Shown: positions 10,704-23,894, counted from the stretch's first letter. The stretch: 64,000 nucleotides of DNA from Rhopalosiphum padi (GCF_020882245.1 NC_083597.1:10388581-10452580); one strand, 5' to 3'. Notes: generated by a model from the letters alone, not told the origin. Made by a program: numbers and translations.

Positions 10704-12048
10704 ATAATAATTGTAGGTATTTCAACCTGGAAATTTCACAAGATGCCATAGTGCCATACCATAATATTACGTATCTTATCGTTTACAATGTTTACATTAT
10801 CGACAAGACGACAAGTGTGAGTGACTATAGTGAATTTATCGGATTATAATTTATTAGATTTTGTTATATTGTACTTACTACCAAGTACCAGTGCGGCCAT
10901 ACGGACTATATAAGCTGTGGCTCAGACGCTCAGTGATTAATAGGCTAAGTACTAAATTACTACCTATATTTATAGTGTCTGGCTTTCAAACTTAAATAGT
11001 ATAATTATTTTTTTAGCAAATTATTTAATATTTTATTTTATTGTGTATATTTATAAAAACCAATTATTTTACATTTTTTTTTTTATATTAGATATTTGAC
11101 TATTTGACTAATATGTGTGCACTGGGATATTTCAAATTCAAACCCTAAACAAAGTATATTAAAAAAATGACCCACTATAAGTGATTAAGAGGTGGTGAAT
11201 TAAATAGTTTAACCAATAGCAAATTTTGTATAGATTACATTAAAATGGTTAGATTAACGAATATTTAAGTAATTATTGGATTTGGATAGTTTTCAAAATC
11301 TGAAAAATATTGAAAATAGCATGATAATATTCGCTTCATCAATAATATTATGCTTTAGTAAATTTTATGTAATCATGGTTTGGGTTTTAAAAGATTACTA
11401 ATTCCTATTTTGTGATATATTTGAGGTTACGTTTTTATTTTTATTTTTTATTAGAAAAAATAATTTCCCAAACTTTCAAAATTATTTACTGTGTAAGTTA
11501 TTGCCAAATAAATAACTAACAACATTATGCAATTTTTATTATCCAAATAAAAATATTATTAAATTAGGTACATTTTAAAATAAGTATTTGAATATTTATA
11601 CTCAAATACTTTATTTCACTGTACCTACATAATATGATATATACAAATTACAAACTATTCAAAATATTACAAATTTACAGTTTACAAATCAAACATAGTA
11701 TTTACAAATTTATTTCACAGTTTCAAGTAAAAGAAGCTTTTCTTTGTCCAGATGTATGAGTGTATGACTGTCTTAAACTTTTTTGAAAATAATTAAATAA
11801 AAAAATATGTTTCTTAACTTTTTTACTAAAACATTAAAATAAATAAAAATATGAAATATTTGTAGTTCTTGTCCATGTGAATCTTATAAAAACCAGAATT
11901 ATGATATCTTCATTATTTCAGGAGATATCGCAATGGGTAATCATCACGGGACACTATTTCAAATCTGTATAAAATATATTAATATTTGAAACAAAATTAC
12001 CTATATATTATTTTTATTTTAGAAATCAATCACGTGGAATAGTAAAAT
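10704..12048. other. Intergenic, nothing identified
   Basis: About 1.3 kb of A/T-rich spacer. No ORF above background, no RNA gene and no repeat boundary recognised. Confidence 0.4.
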
Positions 12049-12445
12049 CATAGGCGTAAATTGGGGGGGGGAACCTAATTACTATTAGAGAAAATTATAA
12101 AATGCAAAACGTAATTCTTAATCAGGATATCCGAAAGGTATGTGTTATGTGAACATGTATGGATTTTGTATTGCAAATTAAATTTGTAATAAAATTAAAA
12201 TAATTGAGCTTTATACGTTATAATATATAACGTATGTAACGTTATATAATAAAATGTTATGTATTATACGACGTTAAGTAAATAATTTTGAAGATTTTAT
12301 ATACATCTTATATAATAAATGTTAGTATATTACAATAAAATTGTAAAATTTATATGTATGGGTATGTGAGCGAAACCCTCCGCGGGTCTATTCTATGTTT
12401 ATAATTTTAGCCCCCCCCTTTTAACAAGGCAAATTTACGACTACG
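12049..12445. mobile_element. hAT-like MITE, 397 bp, perfect 8-bp TSD
   Basis: The left end CATAGGCGTAAATTG followed by a G-run pairs with a right end whose reverse complement is CGTAGTCGTAAATTT. Flanks are AGTAAAAT on both sides (12041-12048 and 12446-12453). C- and G-runs occur just inside both ends, as in the other copies. There is no transposase ORF. Confidence 0.75.
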
Positions 12446-12453
12446 AGTAAAAT

Positions 12454-13254
12454 ATAATATTATAATGAATGATGCTATTTATTGATATGTATATACTTAC
12501 ATTTAAATTTTCCTTAGTCTGACAAAATTCAATGTAATATACCAGTTATACCACCAATCACTGAAGCACGTAGTATACTATACTGTTACTGTATAGTCAT
12601 TATTCAGAACTTACTATAGGTGTAGTAATTATACTATAGTTAGTCGTGAAAATCTGTAATACTGTTTGATAAAATCCTATGATTTATTAGTATGACAAAT
12701 TTCTACTGCTTAAAGTTATTTTTTTTTTAATTATAAATTTTTAAAATTACTATTATAAATTATACAATACAAGTTCAGATGACATTCATTGGGTTCATGG
12801 ACAAATTAAAAAAAAAAAACTAAAGAATGTTTTTTCAAAGTATGATGTACAAAATTATTGAGGAAGGTCATAATTAACGTTCGTTCTAGTTTTTGAAGCA
12901 TATTGAAAAATGATAGGCTTAATATTATATTATTATATATTAATATTATATACGTATTAATATATATATTATATTTATGTTCAAAATTTCATATTTTGGC
13001 GCCATTTGTAAAAGAATTGCACATTCGTTTTTGTTTAGGTAACCTCAAAACATTTACTACATCTTTGGATTAAGACGTATTGCGCATGCGCTTGTGGCTC
13101 GTCGGCAATTTTCCTATTCGCCATTAAGTCTCGATATCTACCTTTTTCAAACCACGTTGGAATCATTGAACGCTTCCCCATTTCTATTTCATTGAAAATA
13201 GTTAAGCAGATATTCGGATTGTTTGGCTTTATTTAATTTTCTAACTTTTCCGTC
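12454..13254. promoter_or_regulatory. RpS3A upstream region
   Basis: The distal part is A/T-rich with nothing identified. From about 13060 to 13254 composition becomes more balanced and includes pyrimidine tracts (for example CTACCTTTTTC near 13138). A 5'-TOP-type transcription start, as used by ribosomal protein genes, could sit there. I cannot fix the start site. Confidence 0.35.
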
Positions 13255-16167
13255 ATGGCTGTTGGCAAAAACAAGGGGCTGTCCAAAGGTGGCAAGAAAG
13301 GCTTAAAGAAGAAGATGTAAGTACACGGATTTTCGATTACCGTAACCATACATACGTGTTATAAATGATCATATTATCCCAAAATGTTTGACTCAGATTG
13401 TTTTTTAATGTATTCTGTTTCGTTTTTTTCAGCATCGACCCGTTCACGCGTAAGGATTGGTACAATGTACGTGCCCCGTGCATGTTCACTAACCGCGATG
13501 TTGGAAAAACACTTGTCAATCGTACACAGGGAACAAGTAAGTGTTGATAACTTTTCTATCAACTCCGTTGATTTTATTAAAACGACACTGTGTTTTATAT
13601 AAACACGCTAAGGCATTGGTGTACGTTTTTTAAGTTTGAGAAAGAAAAACTTAATTTGTCGACTGATTAAATATTATATGTAACCAGTTTTCAATTTTAA
13701 AACATTCATCAATAACTTCATACATTATAGTATATTCTTTTTGAATAGTAGAATTGATGGTTTATTAACTTTTAAAATCGTTAAAATTAAATATTTATTG
13801 GTATTTAATATATATACTTGATTAAGTACTGTTCTATTACTGTCACTGGATGCCTAACCTAACGTGTCGATACATCCTACTTTCGAGCTTTGAGTAAAAG
13901 TATTCTGATCACACATTATGGATGCTCCTTCATTCAAATCTTTATTTTTTTTTATTTTGTTGTGTAAAGATTGTAAATATCATTTACTTAATGGAATAAA
14001 ACAATTTAATATTAATATATATATATACCTATATAACTTTTTGGTCAAGTATTTTATCGCCAACTTTATTCTGAAAATCAATTATTACCGAGATTATTAT
14101 GTATTCGAAATACTAATTACATTTTATTATAGACTGTTGGATAGCATAAATTCATATCTTTAAAGAAACTCATGACTATCAACTCATCTTTTTTTTTTTT
14201 AATAATTTTTAGCTGTCATATGATAGACTGTCTTTTTCCTATAACCTCCAAATGAATGATTTAATCAATCATCTATATGGCTGATGGTACTAAGTGTTAA
14301 TACTTACAATACCTAATTTATTGTTTTAATTAGCAAAGTATACATTTTAAATTTTTATGTAGTTTATTCTAATGTTTATAATTCTGTTATAAAAATGTAG
14401 TTAAGCCCTTGAATGTTTATTTTACTTTGCATAGACGTAATTTATTTTTCATAACTTTTTTTGTCTTCCATATACTAAATAAATATTTTAGTAGCTAAGT
14501 AAAATACAAATCATACTAATAAAATACTTAATTTCTCAAAAATTAATTTTATCGAAATTCTAATAAGTTAATACATTATGTATAACAATATTACTTAAGC
14601 ATATTTAAATATTTTTTGTTGTACATAATAAGTGATTTTAAGAGAACGTTGCACACACGTGTTGTCTCCATCTTACACGTACGACATAGTACATTTTTGT
14701 TTACCAGTTTCAATAGCATACTTTTAGTTTAATATTTATCAAAGCTAAAAGCAAGCTATTGAAACTGGTAAACAAAAATGTACGAAGTCATACGTGTGTA
14801 AAACACAAACAACTCATGTGGGTGCAACGTCCTCTTAAAAAAGCATAATTTTATTTTTTATTATTGTTTAATAATAAATCTTATTCTAAATTTTTTAGAA
14901 ATTGCATCTGAAGGTCTAAAACACCGTGTGTTTGAAGTTTCGCTTGCCGATTTACAAGAAGATGATGGAGCTGAAAGGAGTTTCCGTAAATTCAAATTGA
15001 TTGCTGAAGATGTTAAGGGTAGAAATGTTCTGACCAACTTCCACGGAATGGACCTTACCACTGATAAATTGCGATCAATGGTAAAGAAATGGCAAACTCT
15101 GATTGAAGCTAATGTTGATGTTAAGACCACTGATGGATACTTATTACGTGTATTTTGTATTGGATTTACATCAAAAGATCAATCATCCACAAGGAAAACA
15201 TGTTATGCTCAACATACTCAGGTAAAAACTTTTAAGTTAACTTATTTTTGTTTTTATACTCTGTTCACTGAGAGTATGCAACTGGGTGGTAATCAAAACT
15301 TTTTTATTGTTACATATTCCCATACACTTCACATTTTACACCATAAAATTAACCTCCAGTCACTATGTGATGAGAGAATTTATCTCTAAGAGTGTGATAC
15401 TGATTCATTTGGATATGTGAACGAACTGCATTATTTTAATGGGCAGAGTATATAAAATAAATTTAATTGAAAAGTGATGGAAAAATTTTTTAAATACAGT
15501 ATTATTTCAAATTATTTGCTGCTATACATACATTTAGTCATGGACATATGTAAGGGGGGTTGGGTGTTCAAACACCCTCCTCCTCACCGAAATTAAATAA
15601 AACAATTGTATTGTTTAATACATACAAATAAATTATTCATAATTTTTTAATATTAATATAGATTTAGATAAAGCCCCCTCCGAAAATATTTCCTACCTAC
15701 ACCCATGCATTCAGTTTAAACTTTTATATATTAATTTATATTATATGTATATTACATATATTTATTATTTCAGGTCAGAGCTATTAGAAAGAAGATGGTA
15801 GAAACTATTACTGAAGAAATAGTGAAATCTGACTTAAAAGAAGTAGTGAATAAGCTCCGACCTGACTCAATCGCTAAGGAAATTGAAAAGAAATGCCAAA
15901 GCATCTATCCATTACACGATGTTTTTATTCGCAAGGTACTTTCTTCATTTAACTTATTAATAAAATATATTTTCATGTTATGAATATTAATGATATTTAT
16001 GTTAATATTTATTTTAGGTTAAAGTTTTGAAGAAACCACGTATGGATATTGGTAAATTGATGGAATTCCACAGTGATGAAGGTGTGACTACAGTTGTTGA
16101 TGAAGAAACGGGTGTCCAAGTAGACAGGCCTGAAGGTTATGAGCCACCAGTCCAAGAATCTGTTTAA
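13255..16167 (+). CDS. RpS3A: Small ribosomal subunit protein eS1 (S3a)
   Basis: eS1 (S3a) is a cytosolic 40S subunit protein located near the platform and mRNA exit. Exons: 13255-13316, 13433-13536, 14899-15221, 15774-15935 and 16018-16167. The total of 801 nt gives 266 residues (animal orthologues about 264-268). The start MAVGKNKGLSKGGKKGLKKK is the family N-terminus. Conserved blocks follow: FEVSLADLQEDD, RKFKLIAEDVKGRN, LTNFHGMDLTTDKLRSMVKK, ANVDVKTTDGYLLRVFCIGF, DLKEVVNKLRPDSIAKEIEK, SIYPLHDVFIRKVK, and the C-terminus EGYEPPVQESV. A poly(A) signal AATAAA lies at 16184-16189. Introns 2 and 3 each carry a small mobile element (14638-14838 and 15539-15707). Confidence 0.97.
14638..14838. 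mobile_element. Fold-back MITE with TTAA ends, in RpS3A intron 2
   Basis: This is an almost complete palindrome of about 200 bp. TTAAGAGAACGTTGCAC at the left is mirrored by GTGCAACGTCCTCTTAA at the right. Inner arms TTTGTTTACCAGTTTCAATA and TATTGAAACTGGTAAACAAA also pair. It begins and ends exactly with TTAA, the target duplicated by piggyBac-type transposases. Related copies lie at 45700-46115 and 61617-61959. Confidence 0.75.
15539..15707. mobile_element. hAT-like MITE in RpS3A intron 3
   Basis: A 169-bp element. The left end CATGGACATATGTAAGGGGGG and the right end, reverse complemented (CATGGGTGTAGGTAGG), are partial inverted repeats, with G- and C-runs just inside. Flanking octamers are CATTTAGT (15531-15538) and CATTCAGT (15708-15715), 7 of 8 identical. 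The family appears distinct from the GGCGCAATTAG one. Confidence 0.65.
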
Positions 16168-16189
16168 ACCATGGATTTTTATAAATAAA

Positions 16190-19178
16190 CAATTGAGTTC
16201 TATTTTATTGCTTTGTTTATTTTATTTTGTAGAACCTTTTGTTCTTTGTCAAATATCCATGCAGTTTAAAACTGGAAAATAAGTAGGAGCTAAATGAAAA
16301 AGGTGTACTTGTTGATTGTCTTCTATATGTCAAGCAAAAAACAAAATATATTTGGACGAAGAAAACCAGTTGAATGAAAACTCCTCAGTAGATGAGTTTT
16401 GATTTTTCATTTATTGGATGATAGCTGTTAATTTAGTGTAGTTCTTTCTTAACTAGCAGTTGATCATATATTTTTTTTATTTTTGATCTTATTAGTTAAT
16501 ATAGGTTTGTGTACTTGGATGTATTGATTTTACATTATTTTTGTGTATGTGAGTGTTAACATATTGAGTTAGTAGTTGAAAAAATGCTGTGATTTTCAAT
16601 ACAAAGAATTCTGATAGAAAATTCAATTTAGTTATTGGTACTTATATGTATCAATGATAGAAATTTCCACTATTTTTTATAAATAACTGAAAAAAAAACT
16701 ACTAAGGAAAATTATTATTGGACAAGTTAATTAATTTAAAATCAACGATGTGTAACTTATAAATAGTTATAATCATTGTATAGAATAATTTTCAAAATGT
16801 TTGACATAATTTAAACAGATTTTTCTTTTTTATGTGCCTTATCAATGCTTGAAAAATATTAGAAGGCTTCTCATTAGTTCTTCGTTTACTGGTCAATAAA
16901 TATAGAAAATACAAATCAATATTTATTTTTTATTCATGTTGAAGTTTAGAATTTTATCAAAATTTGTATATCAAGGAATGTTATCAAATTATTTTCTTAG
17001 AATTTGGAAATTTAATACAATTTTTGTATGTTCCTAGTGTAAGTTTTTTAATATCTATGATTAAACAAAAGTTTATAGGAAAATAGCTTTAATTTTTTAT
17101 GAGCATTTAAAATTCAAATATTTACATAAGATTCGTCTGTAAAATAATAACTTTTTCTCATCGAGCGATTTTGATTGCGTTGATTTGGTTGTAATTTGAG
17201 AACAAATTATAATTAGATAATTGATATGTTCGTCAAAATTGTTTATATAATGGTTTCTATACACGCTAAATCTTTTGATTCTTTTGGAGTTCTTTATATA
17301 TATTTTAAATTTAACCCTCACAGAGACGCCACAATGACTAGGTATATAGCAGAATAAGTTTCCCGATTTTTACAAAAATAATTGATATTTTTTGAACCAA
17401 CTAAATTCTAAATTTCTGACATTCAAATTCTGTATATAAAATGTATTGTGTTACATTTCATTATCTTTTCGATGTATTTTAATTATAATTGGTTGACAAC
17501 CAAGAGAAAATGATTACAATTTTTGAAACCAAGAAACAAATAATTTTGTTAATTAAATAAAAACTTCATATACTGAATGACAGTTTATCAGTTGTGACCA
17601 CAGAAAAATATGTGACTTAAAATACCTACATAGATAGATTTTCCAATGTTTTTATTTATAATTTATCATCCATTCATCCAGCTTACTACTATTTAATATA
17701 TTCTGTATTATATTCCTATATATTTTAAACTTAATTTAATTTTTATTTACATTTTTTGAAACTATTAAAATAAAAATACAGAAGTATAAATTAAGTGGAC
17801 TGTATTATATTGTGTTATAGCGAACAAGACATACAGTAAATTTCAGGTTTTACTTAGCCACCTACCTATATTTTATATTTCAAGTTTAGTGAAAAAATTT
17901 ATAGAGGGATTTGTTTAATGTTTTAAATTTTTAATACATAAATTGTATCGATAAATTTAGTTACCCAGTATTTTTAGTACACACTACATACTATACATAA
18001 AAACTACAAATATAAATACATTATAATTAATTTTAATTGTATACCATAAAAATGGTAGATACCTACAACCTACATATATCAATCGACTGATATTTTCATA
18101 CTTATAATTGATAATAAAGACATTACAGACATAATATTAAATAATTTATATAAAGTTTCCGCAGTTTTTGAAATTCTTCAGAATATGTGTATTTTTACTG
18201 TGTTCCTCTGAATGGTCCCCATAATGTGGCCGGTAATGATTTTAATTTTTAAATAGCCTGTGAAAATGCTGGCATCAGCCATCAAGAATAAAAAAATAAA
18301 CTGAAATGATGCCCCTGACCATTCACAATAAGTAATAATGTCACAAATTACAGATGATCTTTCTTTTTATGCTTATTATATAAATATTATAAATGGTACC
18401 TATAGACAATAAGTAGGTTCTACTTACATTTTCGAAAAATTTTATTTTTAACATATTTTCAAGTTCATAATCGTGTAACTTTCATACGAAGTACAATCAT
18501 ATATTGGTAGAGAACTACCAAATCAATAATGACCAATATATCCGAAGGGTTGAATTGTTGCTTCACAGAGTTTTGTGGACATAAGTATCTGAGATCTGAC
18601 TAAGTATTTGGGAGTTAATCAAGAAAATTAAAATGGAAACTGCTGCGAATGAAGAAAAAATGGCTTCAGAGTTCAGATACTGTAGTAGTTTCAGGTGACA
18701 ACTACAGAAGCTATGGCAATTGGCAAACTTGTACTAGGTATTTAAATTCATTTAAATATCATCGATGTACAAAAATACAAGTGTGCTAAGTTACGGTATA
18801 AGAATTATAGGTATCTATGAATTAAGATTTTTTAATCATATAAATAATGGACTATTAATAGACTTTTAGACCATATTGCTATTAATGCTATTATTATTTT
18901 TAAATATTTTATATTTTCTACTATTTAGTTTTTTTTATTTATTAATTATGTATTGACTATAATGTTTTCCTTTTTAACAAATGACTACTGTGAAAGTAGG
19001 CGATTAAACAATATTTAGAAATAAACCAATAATTTAACCATTAATTATATACCATAAATATTTTGTAATAAATTGGTTATATTAAATTAATAAACGTTTA
19101 GGCCAATTTAAAATAAAAAAAAATTATTTGGTGAAAATGTTTACCAATTGTTTTTGGTTTACCACCAAAATTTAGGTA
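16190..19178. other. Intergenic, about 3 kb, nothing identified
   Basis: Downstream of RpS3A the sequence is A/T-rich with no ORF above background (a 74-codon minus-strand ORF at 17097-17321 has no motif). No RNA gene or bounded repeat was recognised. Confidence 0.4.
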
Positions 19179-19180
19179 TA

Positions 19181-19609
19181 CAGGGTAATTATTTTATTAC
19201 GAACCACTCATTATTTCAAAAAGTATTCACGTTTTTGGAAAAATTTTTTTTACATAATTTGAAGTTGTTAAAAAATAACGTTTTTATTAAAAAATTATAT
19301 TTTTAAATATTTTTTATCCTTATATTTTTTAAGTTTTTACTTTTTTGAATGACAACATAGTTTTAATTTCATATTCCAAAGCAGAATTTTTTTTGATTAT
19401 TTTGATACATAAAAATCTAATTTAGGGCGAGTAGTTTATGAGTTACACTTATTTAAAGTTTAGACAAGTGGAGTAGTGGATAAACATTTTGCGGAGTTAC
19501 CCCGTACCACTCCACTCCGCGCATCAAAATTTTAAATACTTATAAGTTATAACTCAAAAACATACTTTTTGAAATAATGAGTGGTTCATGACAAAAAAAA
19601 ATCACCCTG
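19181..19609. mobile_element. MITE with CAGGGT termini and TA target
   Basis: The left end CAGGGTAATTATTTT..ACGAACCACTCATTATTTC pairs with a right end that reads, reverse complemented, CAGGGTGATTTTTTTTTGTC, then ATGAACCACTCATTATTTC. TA dinucleotides flank both sides (19179-19180 and 19610-19611). Arms are at least 45 bp and the element is 429 bp with no ORF. Ends and TA target resemble Tc1/mariner-superfamily derivatives; superfamily is inferred. Confidence 0.75.
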
Positions 19610-19611
19610 TA

Positions 19612-20692
19612 TTGTCGATAAAAAAATGAATAAGAAAAAATTTTTAATATTATCACATACTATAGAATAAGCATTTATTTAAATAAATAGTTTTATTTAA
19701 ATCATTGATATTATTATAAAATTTTTCAAAATATTGTTTTTTATTTAAATAAGTATAATTATATAAAAAATTGTAATTAAGTAATATGATCTGATTTTAT
19801 TTTTTTTTAATCCTTAAATATTGTTTGTTTTCAACCTAATTATAGTTGAATAACAAATAAGTCTACCAAAATAAATGGATATTTCACCCCTACCTACGAT
19901 AACGTCACACTTAAAAATACAATTTTGTATACTTAGGTGATCATTGAAATTGTAATTTTGTCATACTCGCCACTCGGTAAGAGTGTGGTAAGACCCAAAT
20001 TTTGATGTACCTACTTGAAAGTGTTGTGTATATCTTAGATCTAGAAACCAGAAATACAACAACTTAAATGTGTAAAACAGTTTTTATTCGCTCTTTTTAC
20101 TGTATTGAGTATTGACTGTTGTATTCACTATTCTTCGTTCTATTATTTTAACAATGTATATCTAAGTATGCTACTTAATTTATTTTAATTATTGACTAAA
20201 ATTGATCCATTTTATATGGTGTTACTGATTATAGTGATTACTATTTACTAATCATAATAATAAATATCATACTAAATCATCACTTGCCTTCTTCTTATTA
20301 TTTTATAATTTCGTCAATTAGGTAGGTACAAAAACAATCTACATTTATTTACAGGCAAAGAAACAATGATATTCCGCATGAAAATATTTTAATATTTAAT
20401 AATTTTTTTTAACTCCCCACCTTATAATCGTGATCCGTTTATTATAAATTTTATTTACTGTTTATTATCGTAACAGATAGGTTATAATTATAACCGTTGT
20501 AGGTAGCGTAAACTATTATGTTAGTTGATTTGTATCCTATAAAATACTATATATAATATATTATATTTATTATATTGTAATTTGTAGGTATGGTTCCTAT
20601 ATAGTGGTATACCTATGGTGATTGTTGTTAAGGTTATTATTTATTTGTTATAATTTGATTTCACATTTCCGTAGTCCGCGATAAAAACTTTT
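19612..20692. other. Intergenic, nothing identified
   Basis: A/T-rich spacer of about 1.1 kb without ORFs or recognisable repeats. Confidence 0.4.
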
Positions 20693-21239
20693 TAGTTAAA
20701 ATAATTGATGGTAGGAAAAAATGTCTCGGGGGAGAAAAAAGTACAAATTAGAATATTTTAAATAAAACAATTAAAACTTATATAATCACTCTGTATAATA
20801 TGTTAGTTCGGTGTAAAAAACCAAAAAAAAATGATAAAATCTACTATTCACTTCATATTATACACTTATAGTTTATACCTAATATACGTTAGGTTGCTGT
20901 GGAAAGCCGTAGATAAATTGATGATAAAGTTAATAAAAACGATAATTTTTGGTTTTTAGTTTTTACCTATATGAGATCGGCAGTAGATTATACACACATA
21001 TTTACATATATAGATTATAGGCGGTTAGAGTGTGATATTATAAAGTAAAATAAGGTGATCTCTTGTATAGTATAATATTAATATAATATAAAGCAGTAGG
21101 TCACTTGAAGATATTTTAAAAGCTATAGCTCAAAATATTAAGTTAAACTAGTTAAAGCTTAAAGTTGTATTTAAAATATTTCAATTTGTACTTTTTTTCC
21201 CGAGACTTTTTTTCTGTTCCCCAAAATAATTGTTAACTA
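20693..21239. mobile_element. Inverted-repeat element, about 547 bp
   Basis: The left arm, TAGTTAAAATAATTG then ATGTCTCGGG and AAAAAAGTACAAATT, is mirrored at the right by AATTTGTACTTTTTTTCCCG then AGAC and CAAAATAATTGTTAACTA. The arms are about 60 bp with roughly 480 bp between. No target duplication or ORF was recognised. It is most likely a MITE of undetermined family. Confidence 0.55.
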
Positions 21240-22709
21240 CTAACAACCTTAACTAAAATATTAAACTATGGAGATTTCAGTCAGTATAGTAAGTACTGTA
21301 TTACTTTGCAGTTTTGCATAGTATCATACTATTATGACGAAGTGTCGAAGTATTTTGGGGGTACTGGTTTTTGGGATACCTATATCTTAATAATTATCTG
21401 TTTTTTACAATAAGTTATGAGTGATTTTATTGACGTTTAATTGTAATTATAGGCACGCGCACATGGGACAGGGTTGCTGGATGTCATAAGCACCTTTGAG
21501 ATTTTTTAATTGGAAAATTAAAATCCTAGAGCAAAGAGTAAGGAGTTCATTTTAAAACTGATTTTACTAAAATAAAAAGTTAATTTTTCTAAAATAATTG
21601 GTAGATTTTAAAATTTTTAAAATGTAGTTAAAAAACGTATTATGATATAACAGCTAGATGTTAAACAAAATTAAAAATCATTAATAAAAATTGAGACTAT
21701 CTTAGAAATATATATATTAAATTCAAGGGTAAATATTAATAAGAATAAGGCCTAGAAAATAGAAATAATGTAAGCACCACCTGATATTCAAGTCTGCGCA
21801 CTTCTGCCACTTCTATATGACTATATGTCTATATAATTTGATTATAATTTAAATATGAATGTTTCACATTGTGGTTTATATTTTATTCTATTATAGTGTG
21901 TTACTAAAGTGCAAAATAATATTATTATATTATTATAGTTTGCAATGTTTGCACTTTTACAAGTAAATAATTATTTATTGTGTCAACATTTGATTTATTG
22001 AATAGTTGAATTATTCACGGTTTTGGTCAGTGAAACAGTGAAATAAAAATACCACTGCTTTTAAATCAAAATTTATCTTAATATTTATAAAGTTACGAAA
22101 ATATTTTAATATTGAATTAAGTCTATAGTATAGACTACCTATATTATCTATATGTCTTATTAATCTCTGAGTACTGACCATTGTACTTTTACAGTTTACA
22201 TTGGCTCATTGGCATATATAACAATACAAGGGGCTACCTATCTAAATCTAATATTTATATAGTATAAACAAATAGTAAATATTTAATATTCATCACTCTT
22301 GTAAGTCATTTAATGTCATAATATTATATAATATAATATCTATAAAATGTATATTTCTGATTTCAAATCTATAATATTTAATATATTATAAAATTATAAT
22401 TAAGAACGTAAATCTACTATAATGATTATTAACTACGCTCGTATAAAGGTAATACTATGCAAGAAAATATCCCATTTAATTATTTTAGTTGTACCTCTAA
22501 GTTTTAAATGTATATTAGAGATTAAAACAAATATATATAAGGCAAACATCATATTCATACCTACAAAATGTTGTAATGCTTATTGCTTGTTACTTGTTAG
22601 AAAAAAAAGTTACAATAGTATAGTTATGTACACTTATTCAACAAAATGTATTATTAATTAAAAACATTTTAAGTTATTAAAGTATATAAGTATATTCCAT
22701 ATGACCACA
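21240..22709. other. Intergenic, nothing identified
   Basis: A/T-rich spacer of about 1.5 kb. A plus-strand 79-codon ORF at 22422-22661 overlaps the end of the stretch but lacks any motif and is A/T-driven. Confidence 0.4.
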
Positions 22710-23054
22710 CATAGGCGCAATTAGAGTAAAAAATTTGAGGGGCTTCAGCCCCTCCCATATATTTTTCAATCACTGCCTCTCAGAAATATCCTCTCTGGGA
22801 GAATATTTTATTTATTGATAATGATAAACAACTATGGCGCGCTATAATAAGCACGGTCTATACTCTAGACGTAATAGACGTATCTAAGACCGTGATCATA
22901 ATATTGTTACTAAAAATAAATAACAAAAATGTATTTTATTCATTTTTTCAGTAGTAATCACATATATTTTTTTTATTTATCAATATAATAATATAAAGTT
23001 CTGCATGGTTTTTGAGGGGGCTTAGCCCCTCCAGCCCCCCTAATTGCGTCTATG
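22710..23054. mobile_element. hAT-like MITE, 345 bp
   Basis: CATAGGCGCAATTAG at the left and CTAATTGCGTCTATG at the right are inverted repeats with one mismatch. GGGGCTTCAGCCCC and GGGGCTTAGCCCCT lie inside near either end. Flanking octamers TGACCACA (22702-22709) and TGATCATA (23055-23062) match at 6 of 8 positions, both differences being C/T. No ORF. Confidence 0.75.
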
Positions 23055-23490
23055 TGATCATATTACTTCTGTATAATTGTATCGACGAAAAAAAATATAC
23101 AATAACCATTTAGGTGTATTTATATTGAAACTAGGAAGAAATCCATATTAATATATTGTGTGTGCTGAGTGCTGACCGCCGAGTCGTATAGTGAGGTACA
23201 TCTGTGCTTCTGGTTCTGGCCATTTAACATATTTCCGTTCTTGTAAATTTTTAATCCTTCTATCACACACAAACACACATGAAATTTTTTACTTGGTTTC
23301 AAATAAGATGTAGATGTTTGAATGATAATTATTTAATTATTGTTTTTTAAATGTGTCAACGACCTAATGTTTTGATTTTATTTGAATTTAAATTTGATCA
23401 ACAAAATATAAAAACTAACAAAAGGTAGTACTTTTTAAATAAAGGTTATTTCTCAAATGCCTACTAATTACTTTCATTTAGGTAATTAAT

Positions 23491-23493
23491 TTT

Positions 23494-23540
<47 letters not shown>
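23491..23540. repeat. (TA)n microsatellite
   Basis: A nearly pure alternating TA tract, interrupted by single ATG/ATTATAT units. Confidence 0.9.
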
Positions 23541-23544
<4 letters not shown>

Positions 23545-23894
23545 GTTATTTTAAACCTATAAGGCTATAAATTATAATTTATATTAATACAAATTAATTA
23601 ATTTAATTTTGTATAGTGACAATAATAAACAGTTCACCGTAGAATTTATTCTAGAACTTCCTTTCGTGAACTTATAAAATAAAAATGATTAAATATTAAA
23701 ATATGATTAATATTAATATATTAACGGAAACAGAATTATGAATACTATGTTTAACTTTAACATGTTTCTTACATATATAATAATAAAAATACAAATCAAT
23801 TTTCATAAATCGTAAATAGGTAGGTATATTACTTTCCACATTGTAATATTATAACATTATATATATTTTATATCATAAGTATTTTGTAATATTT

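Noticed and set aside
15361..15440. Possible C/D-box snoRNA in RpS3A intron 3 (GTGATGA at 15367-15373, CTGA at 15400-15403)
   Set aside because: The boxes are too close for a full C/D snoRNA, there is no closing terminal stem, and I could not verify a guide sequence. The vertebrate precedent (SNORD73 in RPS3A) is not enough.
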